Part shown: piece after piece, positions 1-8,736 of the stretch | How the letters are laid out: every line of letters starts with the position of its first letter | Position numbering within the stretch: position 1 is the stretch's first letter | Source of the DNA: Planctomycetota bacterium | Lineage (GTDB): Bacteria; Planctomycetota; GCA-002687715; DRQF01 | DNA length: 33,382 nucleotides | Direction: 5' to 3' | Assembly (NCBI GenBank): GCA_020639295.1 | Contig: JACKGY010000020.1 | Span: 1-33,382 of the forward strand | Position numbers and translations under genes: made by a program | The notes under the pieces: model-generated | Seen by the model: only the letters and a program-made list of their open reading frames with translations | Told to the model about the DNA's origin: nothing | Database searches by the model: none

Positions 1-1625
<1,625 letters not shown>

Positions 1626-1944
1626 GTTCTTTTTTCCTTTCTTGTTCCAGCGGGGGTCGTCGGACGTTCTCCTGGACGGACCCCTTGATCGCGCGGGACT
1701 CCACAAATCCCGCGCCAAGGCGGCCACTCCGGCCGAGGCTCTTCAAGTTGCCGGGGCTGGACGACTTGCGAGCCGATCGAAGGGACCGCCCGGGCCCGGT
1801 TTCCGGGTCGCCTGTCACGCTGTCATGCCCCCCTCGGAGGCCTTCCGGCGCGGGTGACAGATTGACAGCCCTGAGGCCCTGCCGGCCGACCGCCGCCGGG
1901 TGGCGGTTTGATAGAGTGCGCCGAACGCTGGAAGGAGATCTCGC
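1626..1944. other. Divergent intergenic region between groEL and the NPCBM gene
   Basis: This 319-base stretch separates two divergent genes and should carry both promoters. I found no convincing -35/-10 pair on either strand; a perfect TTGACA at 1862-1867 has no -10 box at a normal distance. There is no CIRCE element. The one clear structure is the inverted repeat at 1812-1868, listed separately. A GGAAGGAG ribosome site lies at about 1930-1937 in front of the TTG start at 1945. Confidence 0.6.
1812..1868. promoter_or_regulatory. Inverted repeat of doubled TGACAG boxes (operator candidate)
   Basis: The left arm CTGTCA-CG-CTGTCA (1812-1825) is mirrored by the right arm TGACAG-AT-TGACAG (1855-1868) across a 29-base spacer. 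Each arm is itself a direct repeat of a 6-mer at 8-base spacing, so the site holds four copies of one hexamer arranged as two-fold symmetric pairs. It lies about 190 bases upstream of groEL and about 75 bases upstream of the divergent gene. This fits binding by a dimeric or tetrameric regulator, which is inference. It does not match CIRCE. A structured leader RNA is the alternative. Confidence 0.45.
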
Positions 1945-3171
1945 TTGCCACGACTCCAGGCAATCGTCCTCGCGCTGATCCTGGTCACCGATCTCGCGGC
2001 CCAGGTGGACGTCCATCTCGCCGACGGCCGCCGGCTCGGCGGTGATCTGGTCGAACTCGACCCCGAGGCCGGACTCCGGCTGGAGCGCGAGGGGGGCGGG
2101 AACGAGCTCATCCCCCTGGCGGAGGTCTGCTCGATCCGCTTTCCCGAGGCCTCGGTGCATCGGCACGACGCCGATTCCGGGCTCCTCCGCTTCGAACTCG
2201 TCGGCGGCGACCTCCTCTTCGGCGAGGTGATCGACGGCGATTTCGACCAGGTTCGGCTCGAGACCGATGCCGGTCGCGTCGACCTGCCGCTCGAACGGCT
2301 GGTCTGGATGCGGGTCCTGGCCAACGCCCAGGGCCTGGCCCGCGACCCGGTTTCCGACCTGCCCGCCGATCGCGACCTCCTCCTGGTCCGATCGGGGGAG
2401 GGCCTCGATCAGGTCGTCGGCGAGGTCGCGCGGCTGGCCAAGAGCGGCGTCTGGTTCGACTGGACCGGTGACGCGGAGAGCCTGTTCTCCTACCGCAAGG
2501 ACCGGGTGGTCGGCCTGCGCCTGGCCGCTCCTCTCGAGCTGGAACCGGCGCGCGGCATCCAGGCCCGCGTCCACTTCCGGGACGGCTCGCGGCTCAGTGG
2601 GCGGGTGACCCGCAAGAAGGGCGGCACCCTGGTCCTCGAGCATCCGATCGGCTTCCGCCTCGAGCTCGACACCGGGCGCGTGGCGGCCATCACCTTCGAG
2701 GGCGGCCACTACCGCTACCTCTCCGACCTCGAGCCGGCCGCCTTCGTCGAGACCCCCTACATCGAGGGTGGCCTGCGCTACGGCCTCCGCCGCGACGAAA
2801 GCCTGAAGGGTGGCCCCCTGACCATCGGCGAGGTCTGGTTCCCGAAGGGGCTGTCGGTGCACAGCCGTTCCGAGATCGGCTACGACCTGAAGGCCGGGGA
2901 CGGGTTCTTCAGCGTGTCCTGCGGCATCGATGGCCGGGTCGCCGACGCGCGGGTGCGCGGGGCGGTCAGTTTCAGCGTCCTGATCGACGACCGCGTCGTC
3001 TTCGGTCCGGTCGTCCTGCGCGCCGGCGAGCCGCCGCGCGCGGTCGACAAGATCGCGCTCGCCGGCGGTCACCGACTGGTCCTGCGTGCCGACTTCGCCG
3101 ACAACCACCACTTCAACGGCTGGGCCGTCTGGGGCTCGCCGGTGATCACCAGCGGCGCCGAGGGCCGCTGA
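1945..3171 (+). CDS. Secreted protein with tandem beta repeats and C-terminal NPCBM domain
   Basis: This 408-residue protein starts with a short hydrophobic export signal (about residues 4-19, AIVLALILVTDLAAQ). About four related segments of roughly 45 residues follow, each with a DG-xLxG-xV pattern ending in a hydrophobic V-x-x-I/L-x-F strand (starting near residues 22, 75, 145 and 205). They look like small beta-barrel repeats. The C-terminal part (about 270-403) matches the NPCBM/NEW2 fold, a putative carbohydrate-binding module common in planctomycete exported proteins: note YIEGGLRYG, the KGLSVHSRSEIGYDL segment and the final FNGWAVWGSPVI. The TTG start is supported by GGAAGGAG 7 bases upstream. 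The next gene begins 10 bases after the stop, so the two are probably cotranscribed. The ligand is unknown. The NPCBM call is good; the repeat interpretation is moderate. Confidence 0.8.
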   Translation: MPRLQAIVLALILVTDLAAQVDVHLADGRRLGGDLVELDPEAGLRLEREGGGNELIPLAEVCSIRFPEASVHRHDADSGLLRFELVGGDLLFGEVIDGDFDQVRLETDAGRVDLPLERLVWMRVLANAQGLARDPVSDLPADRDLLLVRSGEGLDQVVGEVARLAKSGVWFDWTGDAESLFSYRKDRVVGLRLAAPLELEPARGIQARVHFRDGSRLSGRVTRKKGGTLVLEHPIGFRLELDTGRVAAITFEGGHYRYLSDLEPAAFVETPYIEGGLRYGLRRDESLKGGPLTIGEVWFPKGLSVHSRSEIGYDLKAGDGFFSVSCGIDGRVADARVRGAVSFSVLIDDRVVFGPVVLRAGEPPRAVDKIALAGGHRLVLRADFADNHHFNGWAVWGSPVITSGAEGR

Positions 3172-3181
3172 GCAGCGAGCC

Positions 3182-5962
3182 ATGATCGACCAGCGGCTGG
3201 AGCTTCTCGCCCGCCCGGAGCTGCTGCCCTTCGTGCTGCCGATCCTGCTCTGGGTGCTGGTGCCGGCCCTCCTGGCCCGCCGCCGCTTCCGTGGCCCGAG
3301 CTATTGGCTCGCCGCCGGCTCGCGCCTGGTCCTGGCCCTGGTCCTGCTCTGGTTCCTGGCCGGCCCCGAAGTCGTCCACGTGAGCGAGTTGCCGGCCCGG
3401 CTCGAGATCCACGTCGATCTCTCCGCCAGCATGTCGCCGACCGCCCGGGAGGCGATGCTCGATCGCCTGGAGACCCAGCTCGAGACGATCACCCGCCGCG
3501 AGCCGGAGCTCAGCATCGAGACCTACGGTTTCGCCGGCGCCGCCGAATTGATCGCGGTCGGTGATCTCGACGCCTTCCGCGCCGCGCGTCGCTCGCTCCG
3601 CGAGCTCGGCACGCGATTGGAGCCGATGGCCTCGCGTCCCGATCGCTCGCTCGCCATCGGTCGGGCGCGCCGGCACGCCCGCGAGCGTCTCGGTCGCGTG
3701 CTGCTGACCGATGGTCGGGTCCCGCCGCCGGAACGCGCCGACGATGCCGGTCGGAATCTGGTCCTACCCCCGGAGGCCGCCGCCGAACGCAATCTCGAAC
3801 TCATCGGGCTCGGCCACGCCGATCGCCTCGAGGCGGGAGCGGAAGCGCGCGTGGTCCTGGGCTGGGCCGCCGACCGGGACGGAAGCTGCCCGATCGAGAT
3901 CCTCGTGGACGGCGAAGCGATTCGCCGCGTCGACCTCGACTTCCATCCCGGCAGCGGCGAGCTGGTGGTGATGCTCGATCCGGGTTCGCTGGCGCCGGGC
4001 CGGCATCGGCTCGAGGCGAGGGCCGAGATCGACGACGACGAGGATGCCGACGATCGCGTCGGCGGACTGATCGAGATCCTGCCTCGGCGCCGGCCGATCC
4101 TGATCGATGGCGGCGGCGCGGCGGACGAAGGCTCGGCGCTGGCCCGGGCGCTCGAGGCGCAGGGCCTCGAGGTCGAGTCGATCGCGGCGAGCGGGATCGC
4201 GACCGCCGGGCTGGCCGAGCGCTGCAGTCTCCTCGTGCTCGACCGCGTGGCCCCGGACGCGATCGATGCCGACGGCGCGCGGCAGATCACCGACTTCGTG
4301 GCCGAGGGCGGCGGCCTGATCCTCCTGCCGCGCGAGGACCGCGACGAGCTGCTGGCCTGGAACCGGCATCCCCTGGCCCCGCTCCTGCCCCTCGCCGGTC
4401 TCCCGGAACCGCGCCTGCCGCCGGAGAAGGACGAGAAGACCGCGCCCGAGGACGATCCCGGCAAGAAGCTGAGCGACCCGGATCCCGAACGCAAGGAGGA
4501 GAAGGAGGTCGACGCTCCGACCCACATCATGCTGCTGGTGATCGACGCCTCGGCCAGCATGGAGGAGGGCTCGCGGATGACCTATGCCCGGCGCGGCGCG
4601 GTCGCGACCCTACGCAAGCTCCACCCGGAGGACCGGATCGGCGTCATCGCCTTCAACGACCGGCCGACCGAGGTGGTGCCGGTCCAGCCGGCCGCCAACG
4701 CCGACGACATCGAGCGCGCGATCACCCGGATCGAACCGGACGGGGCCACCGACATCGAGGCCGCGCTGCTCTTCGCCCAGGCGACGCTGGAGCGGGAGAC
4801 GGCGGCGGTGAAGACCATCGTGCTGCTCTCCGACGGCGCCGGCCGCCCCTTCAACGACCGCGAGGTCGCCCAGCGCATCCGGGCCTCCGGCATCACGATC
4901 ATCACCGTCGGGGTCGGCTCGGAGTTCGAGATGGCGCTCCTCACTAGGCTCGCGAAGCACTCCGGCGGCATCGGCCCGATTCCCGCCCGCAACGCCCGCC
5001 AGCTGCCGGCGGTCATGGTGGACGTGGCGGCCCGCCTGATCGACCGTAACGGCCTGCGGAAGGCACCGGAGCGGCCGGAGCCTGCGCGACCGGACGACGG
5101 CATCAGCCGACCCGAGACCCGGATCGAGAACGGGTCGGAACCGCGCCGGCCACCCGCGGGGAACGCGAGCGCGGGTGACGGCGAGGGCGAGCCGCGACTC
5201 GAGATCGAGGCCGCGCGGCCGGCGAGCTTCCTCGACGGCATCGATCTCGGCGAGGCTCCGAGTCTCGCCGGCTGCCACCGGGCCGAGACCCGGAGCGGAG
5301 CGCTCACCAGCCTGAAACTCGAGGACGGTCGACCCTTGCTCTCCTACTGGCGGCGCGGCGACGGCGTGGTGGCGATGGCCGCCTTCCCCTGGGAGGGAGC
5401 CTGGGCCGCCCGCTTCCTGCTCTGGGATTCCTTCTCGCCCCTGCTCGCCCAGCTGGCGCGTTTCGCCGAGCGCGACCCGAGCCGCAGTGACCTGGACTTC
5501 GTCGTCGATCTCGCCGACGACCACGCCCTGGTCGACATCCTCGACTCGCGTCGGCGCCAGCCGGGCGCGGACTGGCGCTTCGCCATCGGCGACCGGACCC
5601 TCGAAGCCAGGGACCTGGGCGCCGGTCGCTGGCGGATCGAGCTGCCGCCCGACCTCGAGCCGCCCCTCGCCGTGGTGACCGCCCAGCAGGTTTCGGCTGC
5701 GGCGACCTACGCCTTCGCCCTGGCGGTCCGGCCACCCGAGGAGATCCGCGAGCGGGGCCTCGACCTGCCCGGCCTGGAGGCCTGGCGGCGGGCGCTCGCC
5801 GCCCGTCTCCTCAGCGCTCCGGACGGCGACCTCCTGCCGCCGCCGCGCAGCGAGACCCGGCGGCTCCCCGCGGCCTTCGACCTCGGCCTGGCGCTAGTCG
5901 CCCTCGCCATCCTCGAGCTCGCGTTGAAGCGTCGCGCCGCTTCGCGCATCCTCGACCCGTGA
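3182..5962 (+). CDS. Large membrane protein with two VWA domains and a glutamine-amidotransferase-like segment
   Basis: This 926-residue protein has two N-terminal membrane segments (about 15-32 and 46-61). A first VWA-like region follows, with DLSAS at residues 79-83. A beta-rich region (about 215-300) and a class I glutamine-amidotransferase-like segment (about 305-390, with FVAEGGGLILLP) come next. After a charged linker there is a second VWA domain with a complete metal-site signature: D455-A-S-A-S459, T523 and D551 (LLSDG). A second Pro/Arg-rich linker precedes a domain containing SYWRRGDGVVAMAAFPWEGAW. A C-terminal hydrophobic helix (about 895-912) may re-enter the membrane. The layout resembles BatA/CoxE-like VWA membrane proteins of planctomycetes, whose roles are poorly known. 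The ATG has only a weak ribosome site and lies 10 bases after the NPCBM gene; the stop overlaps pdxA by 4 bases. Confidence 0.85.
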   Translation: MIDQRLELLARPELLPFVLPILLWVLVPALLARRRFRGPSYWLAAGSRLVLALVLLWFLAGPEVVHVSELPARLEIHVDLSASMSPTAREAMLDRLETQLETITRREPELSIETYGFAGAAELIAVGDLDAFRAARRSLRELGTRLEPMASRPDRSLAIGRARRHARERLGRVLLTDGRVPPPERADDAGRNLVLPPEAAAERNLELIGLGHADRLEAGAEARVVLGWAADRDGSCPIEILVDGEAIRRVDLDFHPGSGELVVMLDPGSLAPGRHRLEARAEIDDDEDADDRVGGLIEILPRRRPILIDGGGAADEGSALARALEAQGLEVESIAASGIATAGLAERCSLLVLDRVAPDAIDADGARQITDFVAEGGGLILLPREDRDELLAWNRHPLAPLLPLAGLPEPRLPPEKDEKTAPEDDPGKKLSDPDPERKEEKEVDAPTHIMLLVIDASASMEEGSRMTYARRGAVATLRKLHPEDRIGVIAFNDRPTEVVPVQPAANADDIERAITRIEPDGATDIEAALLFAQATLERETAAVKTIVLLSDGAGRPFNDREVAQRIRASGITIITVGVGSEFEMALLTRLAKHSGGIGPIPARNARQLPAVMVDVAARLIDRNGLRKAPERPEPARPDDGISRPETRIENGSEPRRPPAGNASAGDGEGEPRLEIEAARPASFLDGIDLGEAPSLAGCHRAETRSGALTSLKLEDGRPLLSYWRRGDGVVAMAAFPWEGAWAARFLLWDSFSPLLAQLARFAERDPSRSDLDFVVDLADDHALVDILDSRRRQPGADWRFAIGDRTLEARDLGAGRWRIELPPDLEPPLAVVTAQQVSAAATYAFALAVRPPEEIRERGLDLPGLEAWRRALAARLLSAPDGDLLPPPRSETRRLPAAFDLGLALVALAILELALKRRAASRILDP

Positions 5963-6924
5963 CCACCGCCACCACCACCCTCGCGATCTCCGCCGGCGAT
6001 CCCCAGGGCATCGGCCCCGAGGTGGCCCTGCGCGCCAGCCTCGACCTCTTGATCCGGGACGAAGACCTTCGCCTCCGCCTCCACGGTCCGCGCGAGCTCC
6101 TGCTGCGTCGCGCCGCCGACCTCGAACTCGAAGTCGACGAGCGCCTGATCCTGATCGACCGGCCCTTCGTGGCCGCGGGACCGCCGCCCTCGCTCGAGGC
6201 CGGTCGCGCCGCCCTGGCCGCGCTCGAGGGCGCGCTCGCCGACGTCCTCGAGGGGCGGGCCGCGGCGCTGGTCACCGCGCCGCTCGCCAAGGAGGCCGTG
6301 GCCCGGAGCCTGCCCGGCTTCCACGGCCACACCGAGTGGATCGGCGATCGGGTCGGCGCCCGGCCGCTGATGATGCTGGCCAATGACCGGCTGCGCGTGG
6401 CCCTGGTCACCACGCACCTGCCCCTCGCCGCGGTGCCGGCGGCGATCGACCGGGCCGCGGTGGTGACCGCGCTGGACATCCTGCGCCGCGACCTGATCGG
6501 GCGCTTCGGCATCGACCGGCCGCGGATCGCCGTGCTCGGCCTCAACCCCCACGCGGGGGAGGGCGGACTTCTCGGTCGCGAGGAGATCGAGCGGATCGCG
6601 CCGGCCATCGCCGAGGCCGGGGGCGAGAGGGCGGGCATCCACGGACCCTTTCCCGCCGACAGCTTCTTCGTTCCCAGCCGGCTCGCCGACTACGACGCGG
6701 TCCTGGCGATGTACCACGATCAGGGCCTGATCCCGGTCAAGGCCTTCGGCTTCGGCCGTACCGTGAACGTCAGCCTCGGGCTGCCGCTGATCCGCAGCTC
6801 GCCGGACCACGGCACCGGCTTCGACCTGGTCGCCCGGGGGCTCCGGCCCGACCCCGGCAGCATGCTCGCAGCGCTCGAACTCGCCCTCCGGCTCGCCCGC
6901 CGGGACGTCGGTCGGCAATCCTGA
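5959..6924 (+). CDS. pdxA: 4-hydroxythreonine-4-phosphate dehydrogenase PdxA
   Basis: PdxA oxidises 4-phosphohydroxy-L-threonine with NAD(P)+ in the DXP-dependent pathway to pyridoxal phosphate. The 321-residue length is close to normal. Family signatures are clear: SAGDPQGIGPE at residues 11-21, FHGHTEWIGD at 121-130, LNPHAGEGG at 195-203, and MYHDQGLIPVK near 251-261. The three metal-binding histidines fall at H153, H198 and H253, with the same 45- and 55-residue spacing as H166, H211 and H266 of the E. coli enzyme. The GTG start overlaps the stop of the VWA gene as GTGA, implying coupled translation, although no functional link between B6 synthesis and the VWA protein is evident. Confidence 0.97.
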   Translation: MTTATTTLAISAGDPQGIGPEVALRASLDLLIRDEDLRLRLHGPRELLLRRAADLELEVDERLILIDRPFVAAGPPPSLEAGRAALAALEGALADVLEGRAAALVTAPLAKEAVARSLPGFHGHTEWIGDRVGARPLMMLANDRLRVALVTTHLPLAAVPAAIDRAAVVTALDILRRDLIGRFGIDRPRIAVLGLNPHAGEGGLLGREEIERIAPAIAEAGGERAGIHGPFPADSFFVPSRLADYDAVLAMYHDQGLIPVKAFGFGRTVNVSLGLPLIRSSPDHGTGFDLVARGLRPDPGSMLAALELALRLARRDVGRQS

Positions 6925-7017
6925 CCCCCCTTGGTCTTAGGATCGGCGCATCCGGTCGTGGGGCTCGGGTGGGGCTCCGCCATCGGTGCATCTCGGTCCT
7001 GGGGAGGCCAGATCACG

Positions 7018-7668
7018 GTGAGACGGAAGAAGCGACTGCTCTTCGACGTGCTCGACGACATGATCGAGCCGCGGGACCGCTACGACCGGCCCGCTCGAAG
7101 CAGTGGCGGTCGGGCCACGGCCGCCAAGGGCAAGAAGAAGGCGAAGCAGCCGCGGCGCCCGGAGAAGAAGGCGCCGCCCAGGCCGCGGGGCCGCGCGCCG
7201 GGCGAGGGCATAAGGCTCAGCTACGGCATGGCGGGGGCCGTTCTCCTGGTCCTCCTCGGCCTGGTCGGCATCTCCTATCGCTTCGGCTTCGACCATGGCG
7301 AAGGCGGGGTCTTCTCGCGCGAGGAAGGGGAGATCCCCTCGCTGCCGGAGGGCGGCCGCGACCTCGAGCGCGACCACTTCGCCGTCCGGGCGGCCAGCAT
7401 CGACTACGCGCGCGGCGGCTTCGAGAGCGCGGCGCAGCTCGCCCAGGAGTACGTAGACTTCCTGCTGGATTGTGGTTACGTCGATGCCGTCGGTGTTCCG
7501 GTGGCCAATCCGAAACGGGCCGGCTGGGGCAAGATCATCATCTGGGCCGGCCAGGCCCGAGCCCGCGACGAGCTGGCGGCCGACGCCGAGCGGATCAGAA
7601 GTCTGACCTTCCGCGGAACGAGCCCTTTTGTGGCCGCCTATCCCGAGTTATTTTCGCGGCCCAAGTAG
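7018..7668 (+). CDS. Membrane-anchored basic protein, function unknown
   Basis: I do not recognise a family with certainty. From the GTG at 7018 the product is 216 residues: a Lys/Arg-rich, Pro-containing N-terminal tail (about 1-65) that should stay in the cytoplasm, one membrane helix (about 71-88, MAGAVLLVLLGLVGISY), then an exported domain of about 120 residues. That domain contains an ARGGFESAAQLAQEYVDFLLDCG helix-rich part and a strand-like GWGKIIIWAG. Its size and the alternating pattern around 110-205 are reminiscent of a SPOR or other small periplasmic domain, but this is a guess. GTG 7018 is preferred over GTG 6931 because GGGGAGG lies about 10 bases upstream of it and the extra 29 residues look non-coding. 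It sits between pdxA and the PVC small basic protein. Confidence 0.7.
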   Translation: MRRKKRLLFDVLDDMIEPRDRYDRPARSSGGRATAAKGKKKAKQPRRPEKKAPPRPRGRAPGEGIRLSYGMAGAVLLVLLGLVGISYRFGFDHGEGGVFSREEGEIPSLPEGGRDLERDHFAVRAASIDYARGGFESAAQLAQEYVDFLLDCGYVDAVGVPVANPKRAGWGKIIIWAGQARARDELAADAERIRSLTFRGTSPFVAAYPELFSRPK

Positions 7669-7707
7669 CCACGGATCCGGGCCCAAGGGGCCCACAGGAG
7701 AACAGTC

Positions 7708-7902
7708 GTGTCCCTGCACAAGAGCCTCTCGACCGGCGGTAAGCTGAGCCGCACCCGAAACGTCTGGACCCGCGCCGAGCGCCTCGCGCGTCTGACCGAG
7801 GAAGGTCGCTACGTCGAGGGCGACAGTGTCTTCAATCTGCCGAAGGTCCGCACCAAGTTGAAGGCCAAGGGCAAGAAGAAGAAGGCCGCGAAGGAGAAGT
7901 AA
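7708..7902 (+). CDS. PVC-superphylum small basic protein
   Basis: This 64-residue, strongly basic protein begins MSLHKSLSTGGKLSRTRNVWTRAERLARL and ends in a Lys-rich tail (KGKKKKAAKEK). The N-terminal SLHKSL, the RxRNV-xxRAERL segment, and the EG-xSVFxLPKVR motif match the small basic protein conserved in Planctomycetes, Verrucomicrobia and Chlamydiae, described as a signature protein of the PVC superphylum. A ribosome-associated or nucleic-acid-binding role has been suggested for that family; the sequence itself shows only its high charge. The GTG start has AGGAG at 7696-7700. A strong terminator follows 40 bases after the stop, suggesting the gene is mostly transcribed to its own end. It is the best single taxonomic marker in the window. 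Confidence 0.9.
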   Translation: MSLHKSLSTGGKLSRTRNVWTRAERLARLTEEGRYVEGDSVFNLPKVRTKLKAKGKKKKAAKEK

Positions 7903-7941
7903 TCTCCTTCCTCCGCCCGACCGACCCAGAACGAACGAGGG

Positions 7942-7968
7942 GACCAGGCGCGAGCCTGGTCTTTTTTT
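7942..7968 (+). terminator. Rho-independent terminator after the small basic protein gene
   Basis: A perfect 8-bp stem GACCAGGC/GCCTGGTC with a 4-base loop (7950-7953) is followed by seven T residues (7962-7968). This is a textbook intrinsic terminator. It ends only three bases before the TTG start of queE, so read-through or an alternative expression mode is needed for queE and der. Confidence 0.9.
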
Positions 7969-7971
7969 GCC

Positions 7972-8736
7972 TTGAGCCACCCGCCCGCCGAGATCATCGA
8001 GATCTTCTCCGCCATCCAGGGAGAGGGCCCCATCCTGGGGCGCCGCCAGATCTTCCTCCGCTTCGGGCGTTGTGACGTGACCTGCAGCTACTGCGACACG
8101 CCGCTCTGCCACGTCGAACTGCCCGCCGCCCGGATCGAACGGACTCCCGGGCGCCGTGACTTCGTCCGGGTGGCCAACCCGATCGGCCTCGAAGCGCTGA
8201 TCGAGGCGGTGATCCGGCTCGACGAACCGCGGGGCCTCCACCATTCGGTCTCGCTCACCGGCGGCGAGCCGCTCCTGCACGCGGAGGCGATCGCGGCCAT
8301 CGCGCCGGCGCTCAGGGCTCGCGGTCTCAGGCTCTACCTCGAGACCAGCGGTCATCTGGTCGCCGAACTCGACCGGGTCCTCGATCTCGTCGACATCGTC
8401 GGCATGGACATCAAGATCGCCTCCGCCACCGGTTTTCCCGCCCGTCACGACGACAACCGGCGCTTCCTCGCCCGCTGCCGGGATGCCGGCCGCGAGGTCT
8501 TCTGCAAGGTCGTGATCGGCGAGGACGTGACCGACGCCGAACTCGATGCCGCCCTGGCGGTGGTCGCCGAGGTCGCGCCCGAGACGCCTTTCGTGATCCA
8601 GCCGCTCACCCCCTTCGCCGGCCGGGGCCGTCCGCCCGCGCCCGAGCGCCTGATCGAACTGGACGAGCGGGCCCGCCGCCGCTTGCCACAGGTCCTCGTC
8701 ATTCCCCAGACTCACAAGATGATCAATCAGCTATGA
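7972..8736 (+). CDS. queE: 7-carboxy-7-deazaguanine synthase QueE (radical SAM)
   Basis: QueE is the radical SAM enzyme that ring-contracts 6-carboxytetrahydropterin to 7-carboxy-7-deazaguanine, on the way to queuosine or other 7-deazaguanines. The 254-residue protein has the family N-terminus EIFSAIQGEGP (residues 10-20), a CX3CX2C iron-sulfur motif (C34, C38, C41) and the SAM-binding LTGGEP motif near residue 92. The start is awkward: homology requires a start close to TTG 7972, with no Shine-Dalgarno sequence, since the preceding bases are the T-run of a terminator. No upstream ATG or GTG in frame was seen. The stop overlaps der by ATGA. No preQ1 riboswitch was recognised, and no other queuosine genes lie in the window. 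Confidence 0.92.
   Translation: MSHPPAEIIEIFSAIQGEGPILGRRQIFLRFGRCDVTCSYCDTPLCHVELPAARIERTPGRRDFVRVANPIGLEALIEAVIRLDEPRGLHHSVSLTGGEPLLHAEAIAAIAPALRARGLRLYLETSGHLVAELDRVLDLVDIVGMDIKIASATGFPARHDDNRRFLARCRDAGREVFCKVVIGEDVTDAELDAALAVVAEVAPETPFVIQPLTPFAGRGRPPAPERLIELDERARRRLPQVLVIPQTHKMINQL

Noticed and set aside
1636..1944. CIRCE/HrcA operator in front of groEL
   Set aside because: No TTAGCACTC or GAGTGCTAA half-site is present; the inverted repeat at 1812-1868 is a different sequence.
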